This document shows positions 11,363-22,801 of a DNA stretch of 64,000 nt, one piece after another. A program made the position numbers and the translations under genes. The DNA is from Macrophomina tecta (lineage: Eukaryota > Ascomycota > Dothideomycetes > Botryosphaeriales > Botryosphaeriaceae). Each line of letters opens with the position of its first letter. The first letter of the stretch is position 1. The stretch lies in contig JAKSGN010000036.1 in assembly GCA_024180945.1 (NCBI GenBank), forward strand, positions 1,240,001 through 1,304,000, in the 5' to 3' direction. Below the pieces are notes generated by a model. It was not told where the DNA came from. It was given only the letters and a program-made list of their open reading frames with translations, and searched no databases.

Positions 11363-14305
11363 ATGGACAATGCCCGCGATGAGAACGCCAAGACCGGCGA
11401 GAATGTCGAGATCAAGTCTGCTGAGCCCGCGCCCGCCGGCCTAGCTTCCTCCTCCGCCGAGCCCGTTAACAACGAAGAAGGGAAGTCGGCGTCTAAAAAG
11501 AAGGGCAAGACCACCACCTGTCGCAAGCACGGCTCCAAGGGCCACAAGAAGCGAAGCAAGAAGAGCAAGAAGAGTCAGCAGGGCGAGGACGAGCCAACAG
11601 ATAGCGATGACGAGACTGCGGGCTCAGATGGTTCGGAGTCGACCGACGAGGGGAGCGAGACAGAGGAGGAAGAGGAGCAGGTGAAGAAGAAGAAGTCTGG
11701 GAAGAAGAGCCTGAAGGTGCGCAAGGTGAAGGGACGTAAGGACAAGAGCAAGAACAAAACTAAAAGCGAATCCAAGGGCAGGAAGCATCGCAAGAAGCCC
11801 AAGAAGTACGAATCTGCCTCTTCCCCTGACTCGGATGACTCGGATAGCTCGTCGAGCTCGTCCAGCTCCGATTCCTCGTCATCATCGCCCTCTTCCGAAG
11901 AGGAGACTCGTCACTCGCGCCGTCTCCGTCGGAACAAGAAGAAGTCGCGTCACATAAAGGAGTCTGAAGAGTCTGACGTTGCTGGTGAAGGGAGCGGCGT
12001 GGAGGATGCTGACCTGCACGCAGAACAGCTGAACCGCTTGGTGTTGGAGGACCAGCGAAGGAGAGCTGCCTTGGGCGCCGGTGGCTCCGATCCGTATGGC
12101 CTCTTGCAGAAGCTCAAGGCTCTGGATAATATCAACAAGAAATCCAGAGGCAAGAAGGGGAAGAAAGGCAGCGCTTCGGGCAAGCGTGGCAGCACGTTGG
12201 AATTCAAGCGTGTGGATGAACTGTGGGATAGCAAGATCCATAACTACAAGTTGACCGAGAGTGCCGAGGACCCGGCTGATGAGTTCGATACCTACATCTT
12301 CACAGTTCGGAGGAGGTTTGACTGGGAGAACAAATACAAGAACACCGTAGTCGACATCAAGTCCAAGCTCTTGAAGGAGGCTTTGCAGGAGGTCATGAAA
12401 GATGTTAAGGGTGTGTCTTTGGTGGAGGAACAGCCTTCCATTGATCCCAATATGCTATTTCTCTACCTCGAAGAGATCCGTCAGTTCACCAGGAAGACTC
12501 TGAAGGCGAGGGTCAAGAAGGAGAAGAAAAAGAAGATCAAACGGAGACTCCGTCAAATGATCTCTCACTCCAAGGTCATGATCCGTTACCTAGATGAGGA
12601 CTACGACGAGACCAAGAAGACACTGTACCCCATGCTCAATGCTGGCAACATTACCTTCGATCTTCTCTGGGCTCTCTTCAAACCCAACACCATCGCTTAT
12701 ACGACAACGTACGGATCGGTCGAGCATCCCCGTTGCTTCAAAGTGGACTATGCTACCAAGGAATCCTCAATCCTCCGCGGTGAGTGGTATTCTGTTGAGG
12801 GCCGCTACCTCGAATATGATGGAAAGACCTTCGGACTAGGTGAGATCGCAAACAACGTCGAGACTTTCAAAGGCCCCCGCAAGATCACCAGTCTATCTAC
12901 GTATCCACTACGCTACCACAAAGATCCTGAGGGCCTGAAGAAGCAGCTTCTCGATCGAGGGAAGAAATTCGTCACCATGACAGGCATGGAGTATCGTTTC
13001 CACAAGGGCCTGGCTTTTGAGAAGAGGAAGAAGATGGTTCTGAAACACAACATCAACGGAAGAGTAATGATTGACCCAGCCATATTCCGCCGCATCAACC
13101 CAAATTACGCAATCTCATTGGTCAAGCCAAAGGAGCAGGACGACCTGTTTGACCTCTACTGCGATTGCAGCGACGAAGAATCTGATGATGAGGAAGGACC
13201 GGCGGAGGGACCTCAAAACCTCGCCGAGCAGGAAGAGGAACAGGAAAAGTTCAAGATAAAGATTGTGTACGATGAGAAAAAGAAGGCGCATCTTGTTGAG
13301 GTTCCTGTCGATGAAGAAGGCAACGAGATTCAGACCGAGAAGTTGGACAAACTCGCGGAGGAGTCCGAAGGTGCCGAAGGCGCAACTGCGATGAAGCAGG
13401 AATTCAGCGAGGAAGAGCTTTTGATTGCCTCACCGGTGGTCTTGGGCTTTGCCTTCTCTGAAAAGCGCTGGATGGAGTTCTCGCTTTCGGGCATTTGCGA
13501 TATCGAGTGGAACGAAGGCGCCTTTGAGTCGCTTGTACTCCCGGAGAATCAGAAGTCGATCGTCAAGGCTCTGGTTTCAAGCCACAAATTCCACGCCGCT
13601 GAAACCATCGACGACGTTGTGCAGGGCAAGGGCAAGGGCCTGGTCTTCGTTCTCCATGGTCCTCCTGGTGTTGGAAAGACGCTGACTGCGGAAGGTATTG
13701 CAGATTACCTCAAGTGCCCACTTTATGCAGTCAGTGCTGGCGAGCTCGGCACTGAGAGCTGGCGATTGGAACAGGAACTGCAGAAGATCATGGATATTGC
13801 ACACAGCTGGGGAGCCATCTTACTGTTGGATGAGGCAGACGTCTTCCTTGAGAAACGCCAGGTGCATGATATTCACCGCAACGCTCTCGTGTCCATCTTT
13901 CTGCGCCTGCTCGAGTACTTCCAAGGCATTCTTTTCTTGACTACGAACCGCGTGGAGACATTCGATGATGCTTTCCAGAGCCGCATTCACATGGGTATCC
14001 GCTACGATGAACTCAGCCACCATGCCAAGCGCGAGATCTGGCGCATGTTCTTGCGTAAAGTCCGCGAGATGGAAGGCGCTGAGATGATGGAATTCCGGGA
14101 GGAGGACTACAACACCTTGGCTCGCAAGGAGCTGAACGGTCGACAGATCAAGAATGCCGTCCGGACTGCCCAAGCTCTGGCTGTCAACATGAATCAGAAG
14201 CTCAGTATGGAGCATATTAAGCGCGTGTTGGTTGTTGCCGAGGGCTTCGAGAGAGACCTGAAGGGTGGTTCAGGATATGAAGATGCCATGAGAAGCTACA
14301 CCTGA
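11363..14305 (+). CDS. Fungal AAA ATPase with long charged N-terminal region
   Basis: 980 residues in one exon, starting at ATG 11363 (MDNARDENAKTGENVEIK). Residues 1 to about 230 are low complexity: Lys-rich and acidic Ser/Glu runs with a poly-Ser stretch, likely disordered and possibly nuclear. A central domain (about 280-700), containing LWALFKPNTIAYTTT and CFKVDYATKESS, matches the region that precedes the ATPase in many Pezizomycotina AAA proteins (I recall DUF7025). The C-terminal AAA domain has Walker A GPPGVGKT at about 766, Walker B ILLLDEADVF around Asp823, sensor-1 TTNRVETFDDAF and an arginine SRIHMGIRY. A single AAA module with a helical lid ends the protein. These genes are numerous in filamentous fungi; their substrates are mostly unknown. 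Confidence 0.9.
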   Translation: MDNARDENAKTGENVEIKSAEPAPAGLASSSAEPVNNEEGKSASKKKGKTTTCRKHGSKGHKKRSKKSKKSQQGEDEPTDSDDETAGSDGSESTDEGSETEEEEEQVKKKKSGKKSLKVRKVKGRKDKSKNKTKSESKGRKHRKKPKKYESASSPDSDDSDSSSSSSSSDSSSSSPSSEEETRHSRRLRRNKKKSRHIKESEESDVAGEGSGVEDADLHAEQLNRLVLEDQRRRAALGAGGSDPYGLLQKLKALDNINKKSRGKKGKKGSASGKRGSTLEFKRVDELWDSKIHNYKLTESAEDPADEFDTYIFTVRRRFDWENKYKNTVVDIKSKLLKEALQEVMKDVKGVSLVEEQPSIDPNMLFLYLEEIRQFTRKTLKARVKKEKKKKIKRRLRQMISHSKVMIRYLDEDYDETKKTLYPMLNAGNITFDLLWALFKPNTIAYTTTYGSVEHPRCFKVDYATKESSILRGEWYSVEGRYLEYDGKTFGLGEIANNVETFKGPRKITSLSTYPLRYHKDPEGLKKQLLDRGKKFVTMTGMEYRFHKGLAFEKRKKMVLKHNINGRVMIDPAIFRRINPNYAISLVKPKEQDDLFDLYCDCSDEESDDEEGPAEGPQNLAEQEEEQEKFKIKIVYDEKKKAHLVEVPVDEEGNEIQTEKLDKLAEESEGAEGATAMKQEFSEEELLIASPVVLGFAFSEKRWMEFSLSGICDIEWNEGAFESLVLPENQKSIVKALVSSHKFHAAETIDDVVQGKGKGLVFVLHGPPGVGKTLTAEGIADYLKCPLYAVSAGELGTESWRLEQELQKIMDIAHSWGAILLLDEADVFLEKRQVHDIHRNALVSIFLRLLEYFQGILFLTTNRVETFDDAFQSRIHMGIRYDELSHHAKREIWRMFLRKVREMEGAEMMEFREEDYNTLARKELNGRQIKNAVRTAQALAVNMNQKLSMEHIKRVLVVAEGFERDLKGGSGYEDAMRSYT

Positions 14306-15541
14306 TGATCGAATATGCGATTATCTCTGGGGAGTGGGAGTAGTCGCTGGGATGCATTCGCTATCATGTTCCCGCAGCACTTTCCCCCAAACAGCTACTT
14401 CACCTCCCCTTGTTGGCCCCGAATTAGAAGAGCCAGTCTTTTCAATACGAGATACTGAGCGCCTGCGTCATTGGTTTCATTCTTTGCTAAACGTTCATTT
14501 CGGGCTCTCTACCTTCAGTCTGGATTATGAAGCGGAGGTTTTCGGGTACGGATCAGGGTTGCGACGGCCGGCTTGTCTTTGGAGGCACCGACTAACTGGC
14601 GTTAGAACAGTATTCTCCTCTCATTTATGACTGGAATTTGGTGCGAGATTAGCGGGCATGGATGGGTAGTCGAAGGTTTATAGGCATAGGTGGCGGAACC
14701 TGGATCGGAGACTAGCTGTAATCTTATTTCCATTGGTATCGACCCATTCGGATAGTCGTCACTTAAGAGATGGAAAAAGATTCTCTAATCTATCAGATGC
14801 TGCTGGTGATTTGTGAATGCTCGCAAGTGTATGGCGACGTGACGACTGCCTGAGTGTTTACTCTCGTACTCTGTGCGCTTTGGCTCAGAAGAGCCGAGCA
14901 CCACCGCTTTGAATCACCCCAAGTCGTTCCCAACACACAGTTTGCGGCACGGCCAGCGACGGAGTGGAAGGCGGAGACCTACGGCTGTTGCTTAAGAGTG
15001 AGGGACCAGAAGGCAAAGGAAACCATGAGGTGAAATGGCTGATCCGACATCGAGTTGCGTAAAGGTAGAGGAGAGAAGAAGAAATGAATGAACATCTATA
15101 GGGGGCTAGTTACTGCTGCAGATAGCGAGCATGAAGATAATCTACTTCACACGGTAGGCTATAAGGAACGCAAACAGGCTGAGAGTGCAAAAAGCAGCCA
15201 AAATGAGCATCAAGTTACCGCAGAAGGAAGAAAAATATTAACATTATAATTTCGACCCCTTTGCTCATCCGCAGTAACGTCCCATTTGTTGTTGTGGTAT
15301 CTTCGGCACCCTATGTGCCGCAGCTGGCGTTGTGGTATCGGATGTTGCGCCGTCGGCGCTAATTTTCGGCGCCAGAAGTGTTTCAAAGCTGAGAGATAAA
15401 GACGGACAGTCACTCGCCCTGGTTAGGGATTGGTGCCAATTAGAGTCATGTGACGTGAGTCACACTCATATAAACTACCTTCTGTACTTTACTTGTATGC
15501 CCACTACCAGACCCAACTCTCAACGCCGGTTCACAGCAGAG
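14306..15541. other. Intergenic region
   Basis: 1.2 kb between two plus-strand genes. No family-like ORF on either strand. A possible alternative ATG for the next gene lies at 15497. Confidence 0.4.
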
Positions 15542-16309
15542 ATGACTGATTCCACCATGGCCGCACGGCCGCTCGGCCAAATTGTGCCCTCTACCGAACC
15601 GGCTCAACCGGAGCACCGGACTTTCCATGGCCGATACGTCACTCTCCGGCCTCTAAAAGCTTCGGACGCGGACACTCTTTTCCCTCTCCTCAGCGGTGAC
15701 GCCAACGCCTGGCTCTACGATTATATGCCATACGGCCCTTTCTCCGCGGATGACAAGCAGGCATTCCAGTCCTTCGTAGCAGAGCAAAGTGCATCTACGG
15801 ACCCGCTCTTCTTCGCCGTTGTCGTCAAGCCCTTCCCTTCTTCAGCTTCTTCTTCTTCTGGAGATGCGGAGGGCCAAGAGGGCAAGGCCCTGGGCTGGTG
15901 CTCGCTCCTCCGCATCACGCCGGCCCATCGCGTGGTTGAAGTCGGCCATCTGCTCTTCTCGAGTTTGCTGCAGCGCACTCCCGCGGCTACAGAGGCCATT
16001 TACTTGCTCGCACGGTACGTTTTCGAGGTCCTACAGTATCGGCGACTGGAGTGGAAGTGCAACGACCTGAATGCGCCGTCAAAAAGGGCGGCGGCCAGGC
16101 TGGGTTTCCGATTCGAGGGCATCTTCAGAAAGCACTTGGTGGTGAAGGGACGGAACAGGGACACGGCATGGTTCTCGATCGTGGATGAGGAATGGAGTGG
16201 AGGAGTCGGGAAGGCGCTGGAGAGGTGGCTGGGGGAAGACAATTTCGGGGAGAAAGGAGAGCAGAAGAAGAGATTGGAGGATTTGCGGGCGGAGTTGTTG
16301 GCTGGGTAA
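15542..16309 (+). CDS. GNAT-family N-acetyltransferase (RimJ/RimL type)
   Basis: 255 residues, one exon. Start 15542 (MTDSTMAARPLGQIVPS); ATG 15497 in the same frame would add 15 residues. The fold begins with GRYVTLRPLKASDADTLFPL, the standard beta1-alpha1 of this branch. The acetyl-CoA region is VEVGHLLFSSLLQRTPAATEA, followed by YRRLEWKCNDLNAPSKRAA and LGFRFEGIFRKH, which is the hallmark Asn...Ser..AA..LGF..EG pattern of RimJ/RimL-like enzymes. A Ser/Gly-rich loop (about 100-115) interrupts the domain. The enzyme would transfer acetyl from acetyl-CoA to an amino group; the acceptor is unknown. Other fungal members resemble hypothetical cytosolic acetyltransferases that act on small molecules or protein N-termini. 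Confidence 0.9.
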   Translation: MTDSTMAARPLGQIVPSTEPAQPEHRTFHGRYVTLRPLKASDADTLFPLLSGDANAWLYDYMPYGPFSADDKQAFQSFVAEQSASTDPLFFAVVVKPFPSSASSSSGDAEGQEGKALGWCSLLRITPAHRVVEVGHLLFSSLLQRTPAATEAIYLLARYVFEVLQYRRLEWKCNDLNAPSKRAAARLGFRFEGIFRKHLVVKGRNRDTAWFSIVDEEWSGGVGKALERWLGEDNFGEKGEQKKRLEDLRAELLAG

Positions 16310-19300
16310 TTGCTGGGAAAGGAGATGATAGGTGGCGCGTGGGATACAGTGCTCCATAGACCCATTAGAGAATCCAGTAGAGAGCTACGTATGTGATTTA
16401 GCTCGGGGTTCCCCTTAGAAGAATCTTCTTGTACCTTCTCGAACGTCTTCGTGGCAACGACGGGCACTTCCCGTGCTGAGACATGCTTTTCCACGTCCAT
16501 ACAAAGCCCGCTTTCGGCTAGCTTCCGTAAGCCACCGCTTGCATTGGATCTCGCCTCGCCACACCTCACCTCACCTCACCTCACCTCATCGCATCCTTGC
16601 CACCGGCAACCCTCTTCTGAACGACGACCACGCCCCGCACCGTTCTATTTTGCGCCAGGATCGTAGTCATACCGTCGAATTTCGTATGGACAGCAAGTAC
16701 GTGGCCGTCATGCCCTCGTCTGAACCCATCGCCGTCCAATGACCCCTGGATATGATCATAAAGTCCTGGACTCTTCCTCCCTGAACCCACGCGTCTCCCC
16801 TCCGCGGAACTCCTGGAATGCCGGATGGCGTGAAGTCAAGGGCGAATCGAAGCCGCCAGAGCCACTGTGGACGGAACTCCCGGTGCCTATTTGTGCCTCG
16901 CCTTTCAGCCCCGCCGAGCGAACTGCGAATTCCCTGCTATCTTCATTTCCCAAGTTGTGACATGCCGCATATGTCAGTGTCACATGTTCAGCCCCTGATG
17001 GAAACGCCGTTCCTCAGCTATTGTATTGCCATCCCCACATACCGCCCGGACCCCATTGACAGCGGCCTTCCATATGTGGGGTGGAGCAAATTCACAGCGG
17101 CTTCACCAACTGGAGTGAATATCAGCGAGGCTATGAAGAGTGGCGAAAAGGCGCCGAAGGCGGAGCAATCGTTGGCAACCCCCACGAAGCCCGGCGATCT
17201 GAAGCATCCTGTGGCAAGGATGGATAGTACGAGTGCTGCCGATTACGATTGTCGGTTGATCGTCTGCGAAACGATTGGGCGATTCTTTTTCTAGACTCTG
17301 GATCTGCGTGTTTCACAGCAATGCGCAGCGTTGCCTCACTGCTGAAAGTTTGGGGCTGCCTGGTTGACGTACATATGTTGGCGACGTGCCTGGCCATGAC
17401 GCCCATCCCAGCCACAGCAGCTTGACTCCGCGGAATAGCGTCGTCCACACCACTAAGGAGACCTTCTTCATGCAGATACGATGATCGAGGCGGTGCCGGA
17501 CGCGCAGACCGACTGTTCCGCACGGCCGAAGCTAACGGAAAGTCGGCTTACAAACTTTCCGCCTATACTCTTTTCCAAATCTAGGCCTCATCAATGTGAT
17601 TCAAGGCTACAACTTGCAGCCAAGCAACCGAGGAAGCACTCTTAGGAATCTGCACCTATTCTTCAGATAGAAAAAGTATGCGAGCCAAGACAGGCCGAGA
17701 AAAGAGCATGCTTCTCCTTCGGCAAGCTTTGGCAGGGTATGAGCATATCACGCAGCGGCTCTCGCGAGAGCAGGGAATCCATCTGATGCATCGGGAGGTT
17801 TCCGGCTTGGCAGCATAGGTCAAGTTGAAGCAACTCCGAAAGGTTCACGGGCCTCGATTGAGCGATGCGATCACCATTGGCACAAGATTTGAGGATGACT
17901 TGCTGGAGGCCGTCTTAAGACTGCGAACCACAGCACCGTAAAGGGGGCGGTACCTGCTGCCTGGAAAGCGAGGTTGGGCGCTGAAGATCGGTCAAGCGCT
18001 TTAATGAGCTGACGCCTCTTGCAGTGGCGGGTGCTCTGGGCGCGGCCCAAGGACTGGAATGGGCTCGTGTTGCAAGATTCTGCGGAAGCACAGGAATAGA
18101 AAAAGCTTGCGTGACGGAGATGGCGGATGATGAATGGGCAAGCAGCGCGTCGATGAAGCAGCTTGGCAGATGGGTTGAGCGAAGTGTTGGTCGGGCAGGG
18201 GTGTGGAGGGGGAGTCCCGTGCGGATCTGCCGCGGTTTTGACACTGATCCAACAACATCACTCGTACCTCTTCGACGCTTGAGGCAGTGCAGCTCGGGCC
18301 CACCGCGTTTGCATACGCTGACGTGTGGAGGAGTCTAGCTGGAGTGGCGGCCTCGGTGCTACTGCGCACCCTACCGGCTTCCGCGCAATCGCCGGTGTAG
18401 GCCAAGAGGTGTCTGTGGATACCAGCAACGCATGAACGCGCAACTACTACTCGGTCAGCGGAAGCTCTTGGCAGCAGAAGTGTGGCCGCCAAGCCCCGTA
18501 TGATGGACGGTATGTTTGTTTCGTTCATTTGCGAGGCGCCGCTTCTCCACCCCCTGCTGCATCTCCTGCCCCTTTCGAACAGCGCCAGAAACAAGCGGAA
18601 GCTGATCAGATTCACAGGCCAGGCCATGTGGCAGCGCGGGTCCGCCGACGGTGCTGGCGAAGAGCCCAAGCATGACCAGAAGCGCCAGAGCATATGATTT
18701 GGATGCCCTAATTTGGCCTTCCGCCGTCTCCGCCGTCTCCGCGCGTTCCATGGCGCCGTCCGCCGGCAGCCATTCGCTCTCGTTCCGCTCCTACACCTCT
18801 AGGCCATGCTGTATATCCTCTCTGCCATTCATGCACGACCATCGAGGAAGCTCCGTTTCAAGCACGTTTCCGCTTCCTGCCATCGGATTTTGTCCCGATT
18901 GCGACTCCGACACTCCTTGCAGTTGGCCACACCGCACGTCCATCGAGGCTCTCTCAGTGATCGGCGCCCGACAATGTGTACCCTTATCTCGCCAAGGAGC
19001 CAAGTCGCTGAGCCGCCGCGTGCGCCACTCCCGGGCATGGAAGCTTAGCTGTTCAACGCTACATGTCTGTGCTCTGACCATGACTGCACTTTAGCGTATT
19101 TTGTGCTTGTTGTCGGGCTCGATCATGGGTCCGCACAAGGAGATCGCTCCAGGCTCGTCTCCCGCTCAGCGCTACGGAGGGTCCAGCCGGCGCTCTTTAA
19201 AGGAACACAGGGTCCGTCAACAGCCCAGGCCCAAAAAAGTCTGTCTGACGTTCACAGTCCAGTTCACTCATCGGCTCGCCTAGCTTCTTGGTTCCTGTGA

Positions 19301-19329
19301 CGTCGCGCACGACCGGTTGAGTGTTCAAA
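16310..19329. other. 3-kb gene-poor stretch
   Basis: No convincing gene. ORFs of 73-230 codons occur on both strands (for example 16739-16960 and 16818-17294 on plus, 18001-18693 on minus) but none shows motifs, a signal peptide or splice-compatible extensions. It includes a CACCT microsatellite at 16562-16586. A TTTAAA motif at about 19196 lies 130 bp before the next gene. Confidence 0.45.
16562..16586 (+). repeat. (CACCT)5 microsatellite
   Basis: Five exact tandem copies of CACCT. Confidence 0.9.
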
Positions 19330-20410
19330 ATGGCCGACGAAATCACCCCTTCCGGCTGCAACACTAGGAGGCCCTCAACCGCCACCATGGGTGACTTCGA
19401 GAAAGAGAAGATCCACACTCCCGACTTCGGTAAGTAGTAGACCATGGCAGTTGCCATTTCCACAGCTGATTTTATGTGAAGGTCTCAGCCGGGTAGTGAC
19501 GCCCGCTTCACTTGAGGCTCAAGACGCGGGTCCGCTGAATCTTGATGAAGCACTCCTGACACTTCCTCCTTCCAAGAGATGGCGGGCGTATCTCAACCAA
19601 CAGATCGGTGTTGATACTCTTCTGGAACTTCAGCTCTACATGTTGAGTTTCGCAACCGGTATCCAGGACGCCATGACCTTCGCATTCTACGGCGTCTTCT
19701 GCTCCAAGCAAACGGGAAATCTCGTGACCATGGCCCTCTCGGCTCTCAAGTCGGAGGCTGTCGTGGAAACCGAAACTCACATTGCTGTGTCATTCGTCTG
19801 CTTTCTTGCTGGAGCTGCACTATTCGGGCATTTCAACAACTTCATTGGGAAGAAACGCCGTGGATGGCTGATCTTCGTGAATGCCTGGCAGTCACTGTTG
19901 GTCATCGCTGCCTGCGTCATGAGGAAGATATCAGTAGACAAGCTTCAATCTATCGCCGAAGCCGATGCGGACCCGCTTGCCCTTGCCTCTATCGCCTTGC
20001 TTGCATTTTCTTCTGGCGGCCAAATCTCGCTCGCCCTTAGTGTTGGCTTGGCTGAGATTAACACCACCATGGTATGCTCTAATCGAATTTTGAAAGCGGA
20101 CGCAAGGCTAATTAGTTGAAAGATCACTGGCGCAATGGTCATGCTCGCCCACGACAAGAAGATCCTTAAGAAGCATAACCCCGGCCGCAACCGCAAGCTT
20201 TTCTTCCTCCTCAGCATCTTCGGTGGTTCCTTCGTTGGCGCAGTCACGAACAAGTTTGCTCACTCCGCTCTATCCCTGCTCCTTGTCGCCATCACCAAAG
20301 TTATTGTCACCTTCATGTTCCTCTGCAACCGCGGTGTCCACAAGAAACCAGGATCGTCCGAAATGGAGGAGAGTTCCGTGGGCTTGGTCCAGATTATCTG
20401 GGGCGATTGA
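19330..20410 (+). CDS. DUF1275 (YoaK-type) integral membrane protein
   Basis: Model join(19330..19429,19482..20071,20123..20410), 325 residues, with introns of 52 and 51 nt. The first (GTAAGT...GTGAAG) joins DFG to LSRVVTP, the second joins NTTM to ITGAMV. A second ATG at 19387 in a strong CACCATGG context could also be used. After about 80 soluble residues come six likely membrane segments: LYMLSFATGIQDAMTF, IAVSFVCFLAGAALFG, LIFVNAWQSLLVIAACV, LALASIALLAFSSGGQ, FLLSIFGGSFVGAV and LSLLLVAITKVIVTF. The motif FCSKQTGN after segment 1 is characteristic of DUF1275. The family is widespread in bacteria and fungi and has no established function; transport is often assumed. Confidence 0.88.
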
Positions 20411-22801
20411 ATGAGAACAGCCAGGGCCTGAGCCCCTTCAACACAGCCCGTCTGGATGGCATACCTGAAACCGAACCCAAAATTCCCGCTCTCCGAATGT
20501 GAAAGGAAACACCAACGCTCCGTCGCTCCACCCGGCAGGCCCAAGGCAAGCGAGCGCGTTATCGCACCCCAAAATTGGGACCCCACCGATATGCAGTGAG
20601 TGAGTCAGTGCATGTTCGCCATGTAGTTCGCGCAACTCCACACCATTCCCACTTTTCTGCACTCCGAAAGGAGATTCGGAGGTACAAGTTGCCAGCATCT
20701 CACCGGCTGCTCACGGTTTCTGACCGCGGAACCGGAGGCATGGAGATTGTTTCTCTTCTCTTCTCAAAACTTCTCACTTGAAGGTCCTCCCTGGGTCACA
20801 AGGAGCCAACTTCTGAAAATCGACTGTTGTGGTTCGGGCGACCCCTCATTACCGGCGGGTTGCCAGTTTTACTACCAGTTCTTCCCATAATCTTCTCATT
20901 GCGAACACTTAAAACGTGCAGGTTTCGTTCATCTCCTTGATCTTGTTCTTGAAAACAGGGCAGGCGTTTCGGATTATCACGTCATTCTTAGATTTCTAGG
21001 AGTTGGAAAAAGAGCGCAGGTTGCATCGGCGAGTTTCTTTAGTACATTCATCATCTGTTTGACTCTCTTTTCTTGGTCAAACGGTTTCGGCGTATTTCCC
21101 TTCACTCGCTTTTCTCCGCATACCCCAGTTTTGTCTACTGATCTCCTTCGTTTCCTGCTCTGTGGCCTTCTGGCATTGGAACGTACGTCTTCGATTCTGC
21201 CCTGGAGATATTATCATTCCATTACTTCCCTCCTTACGAACAAAAGCACGAGTATTAAAATATTGCTGGTCAAACACGCACAAACAACAACATACCCTGG
21301 AAGTGACACCAATGAATCAGCTCTCCTCAGAGCTCTTTCTGCGCAATCGGCGCTTGGCCTTCCGACAGGCAGAATTATCTTTCCCCATTCGTATATCTCT
21401 CATCCCAACATTCCAGCGCCGGGACGATCTCGTCCGCTCTCGCCTATTCCCTGGTTAGTATTTGCCCTATCTATCCTCTCTCCATCAAACCTGCCCCCCG
21501 GCCCCGCCGCTCTCCACTCCGTGCTACACCAACCGAATCATACCCTCCGCCCGAGGCCGAGACCTTCCGTCTAGACCACGAGTCCGAGGTGGAGCCTCTG
21601 CCTGCAAGAAAACCCACCGACGAGCTCAAACGCCCCTCTTCTCTCCCACTTCCTGCAAAGTCTCGGCGCTGTGGCCTTCGTCACACATCTCTTGGCGGGG
21701 GCCCACTTTCGGTCTTGTCGCGATTTCTTGGTATGATTTTTTTTTGTAGTACCGAACGCATGTGAAGTGAGTGTATGACACGCATGCGCGGTTTTCTTTT
21801 CTTTTCTTTTTTTTTTCCCTTGGGACAGAGGAGGGGTATCCTTCCCACTGTTCGTCTACCTCATCTTGCAGCTACTGTGTCGCCAGTATCTGAGTGGTGG
21901 TGTGTACATTAGACTTGCCCTCGTTCGCGAGCAAAAGGGTAGACAAGAGGCTACTATACGGGACCCTCCCGCTTTGCCTACACTATCCGCATCCTCCACG
22001 GCTGTATGTGGGTCGTCGAAGGGAGTCGCGGTCAGCAAATGTCTTATATTACCAAGCCTCCGGGCCGCAGCGAGACAGGGCATCCGCCGGTGGTGCGTCC
22101 GATATGTAAGACATCGCCAAGAGAATTGAAATGAATGGGTAGCAACGCAGCTGGCTACGCGAGCGTCTGTGTGTGTATGAGAAAGAGCGAGAATCGGAGT
22201 TCCGGCATGCGGCCAACAAATGGCAATTGTTAAGCTCGCCTCACCGGTGCGGACCGCTGATCGACGGACGGGCATTAAGGAAAGGGACCCACGGTCGCAG
22301 AAGAACGGACATAGGTTGTTAAACCAAGCATGTAGAAGCCCGTTTGGCAGGAGTATTGTGGAGCATCATGTCACAGCCCAAGAACCTGCTAATCAATTTT
22401 CGGTAATTCGGTATATCATTCCCAGTTGCCCCCCTCCCATCTATTTGCATCGTCCAGCCTCCCGAAAAAAAAAAAAAAATAATACCGTCAGCAAATCCGA
22501 AACTTGGGAGAGTACGCCAAGAAGCCGCGAAGGTCAGATCGGGATAAAATCAAGAGCAGAAAAGAACACCCATTTTTGTTTGCTGTACCAAGCCAGCCCC
22601 CCGACGCCGGTACCCCACCGAAGGGCACGCGCATCATGCATGCAACGTGACTTGATGCGAGCCCAGTCGTTATGCAAAACGGAAAAGAAAAATCGAGAAA
22701 GCGGCGTCGCCGTGTCGCCAATGGCAACTGGAGCCTGTAGGTCGAAACCGGCCCCGCTACGACGGAGCTGAAGCGCGTCCAATGGTGGTCAGTCATGGGT
22801 A
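20411..22801. other. 2.4-kb gene-poor stretch
   Basis: Presumed 3' flanks of two convergent genes. Contains a C/T-rich tract (TTTTC repeats, about 21792-21818) and an A-tract at about 22465-22479. The ORFs at 21059-21574 and 22220-22771 have no family features. Confidence 0.45.

Noticed and set aside
16562..16586. Short tandem repeat considered as part of an array
   Set aside because: Simple microsatellite with no spacers; a CRISPR array is not expected in a fungal nuclear genome.
18001..18693. 230-codon minus-strand ORF in the gene-poor stretch
   Set aside because: Ser/Arg/Pro-rich with no domain pattern, signal peptide or neighbouring exon.
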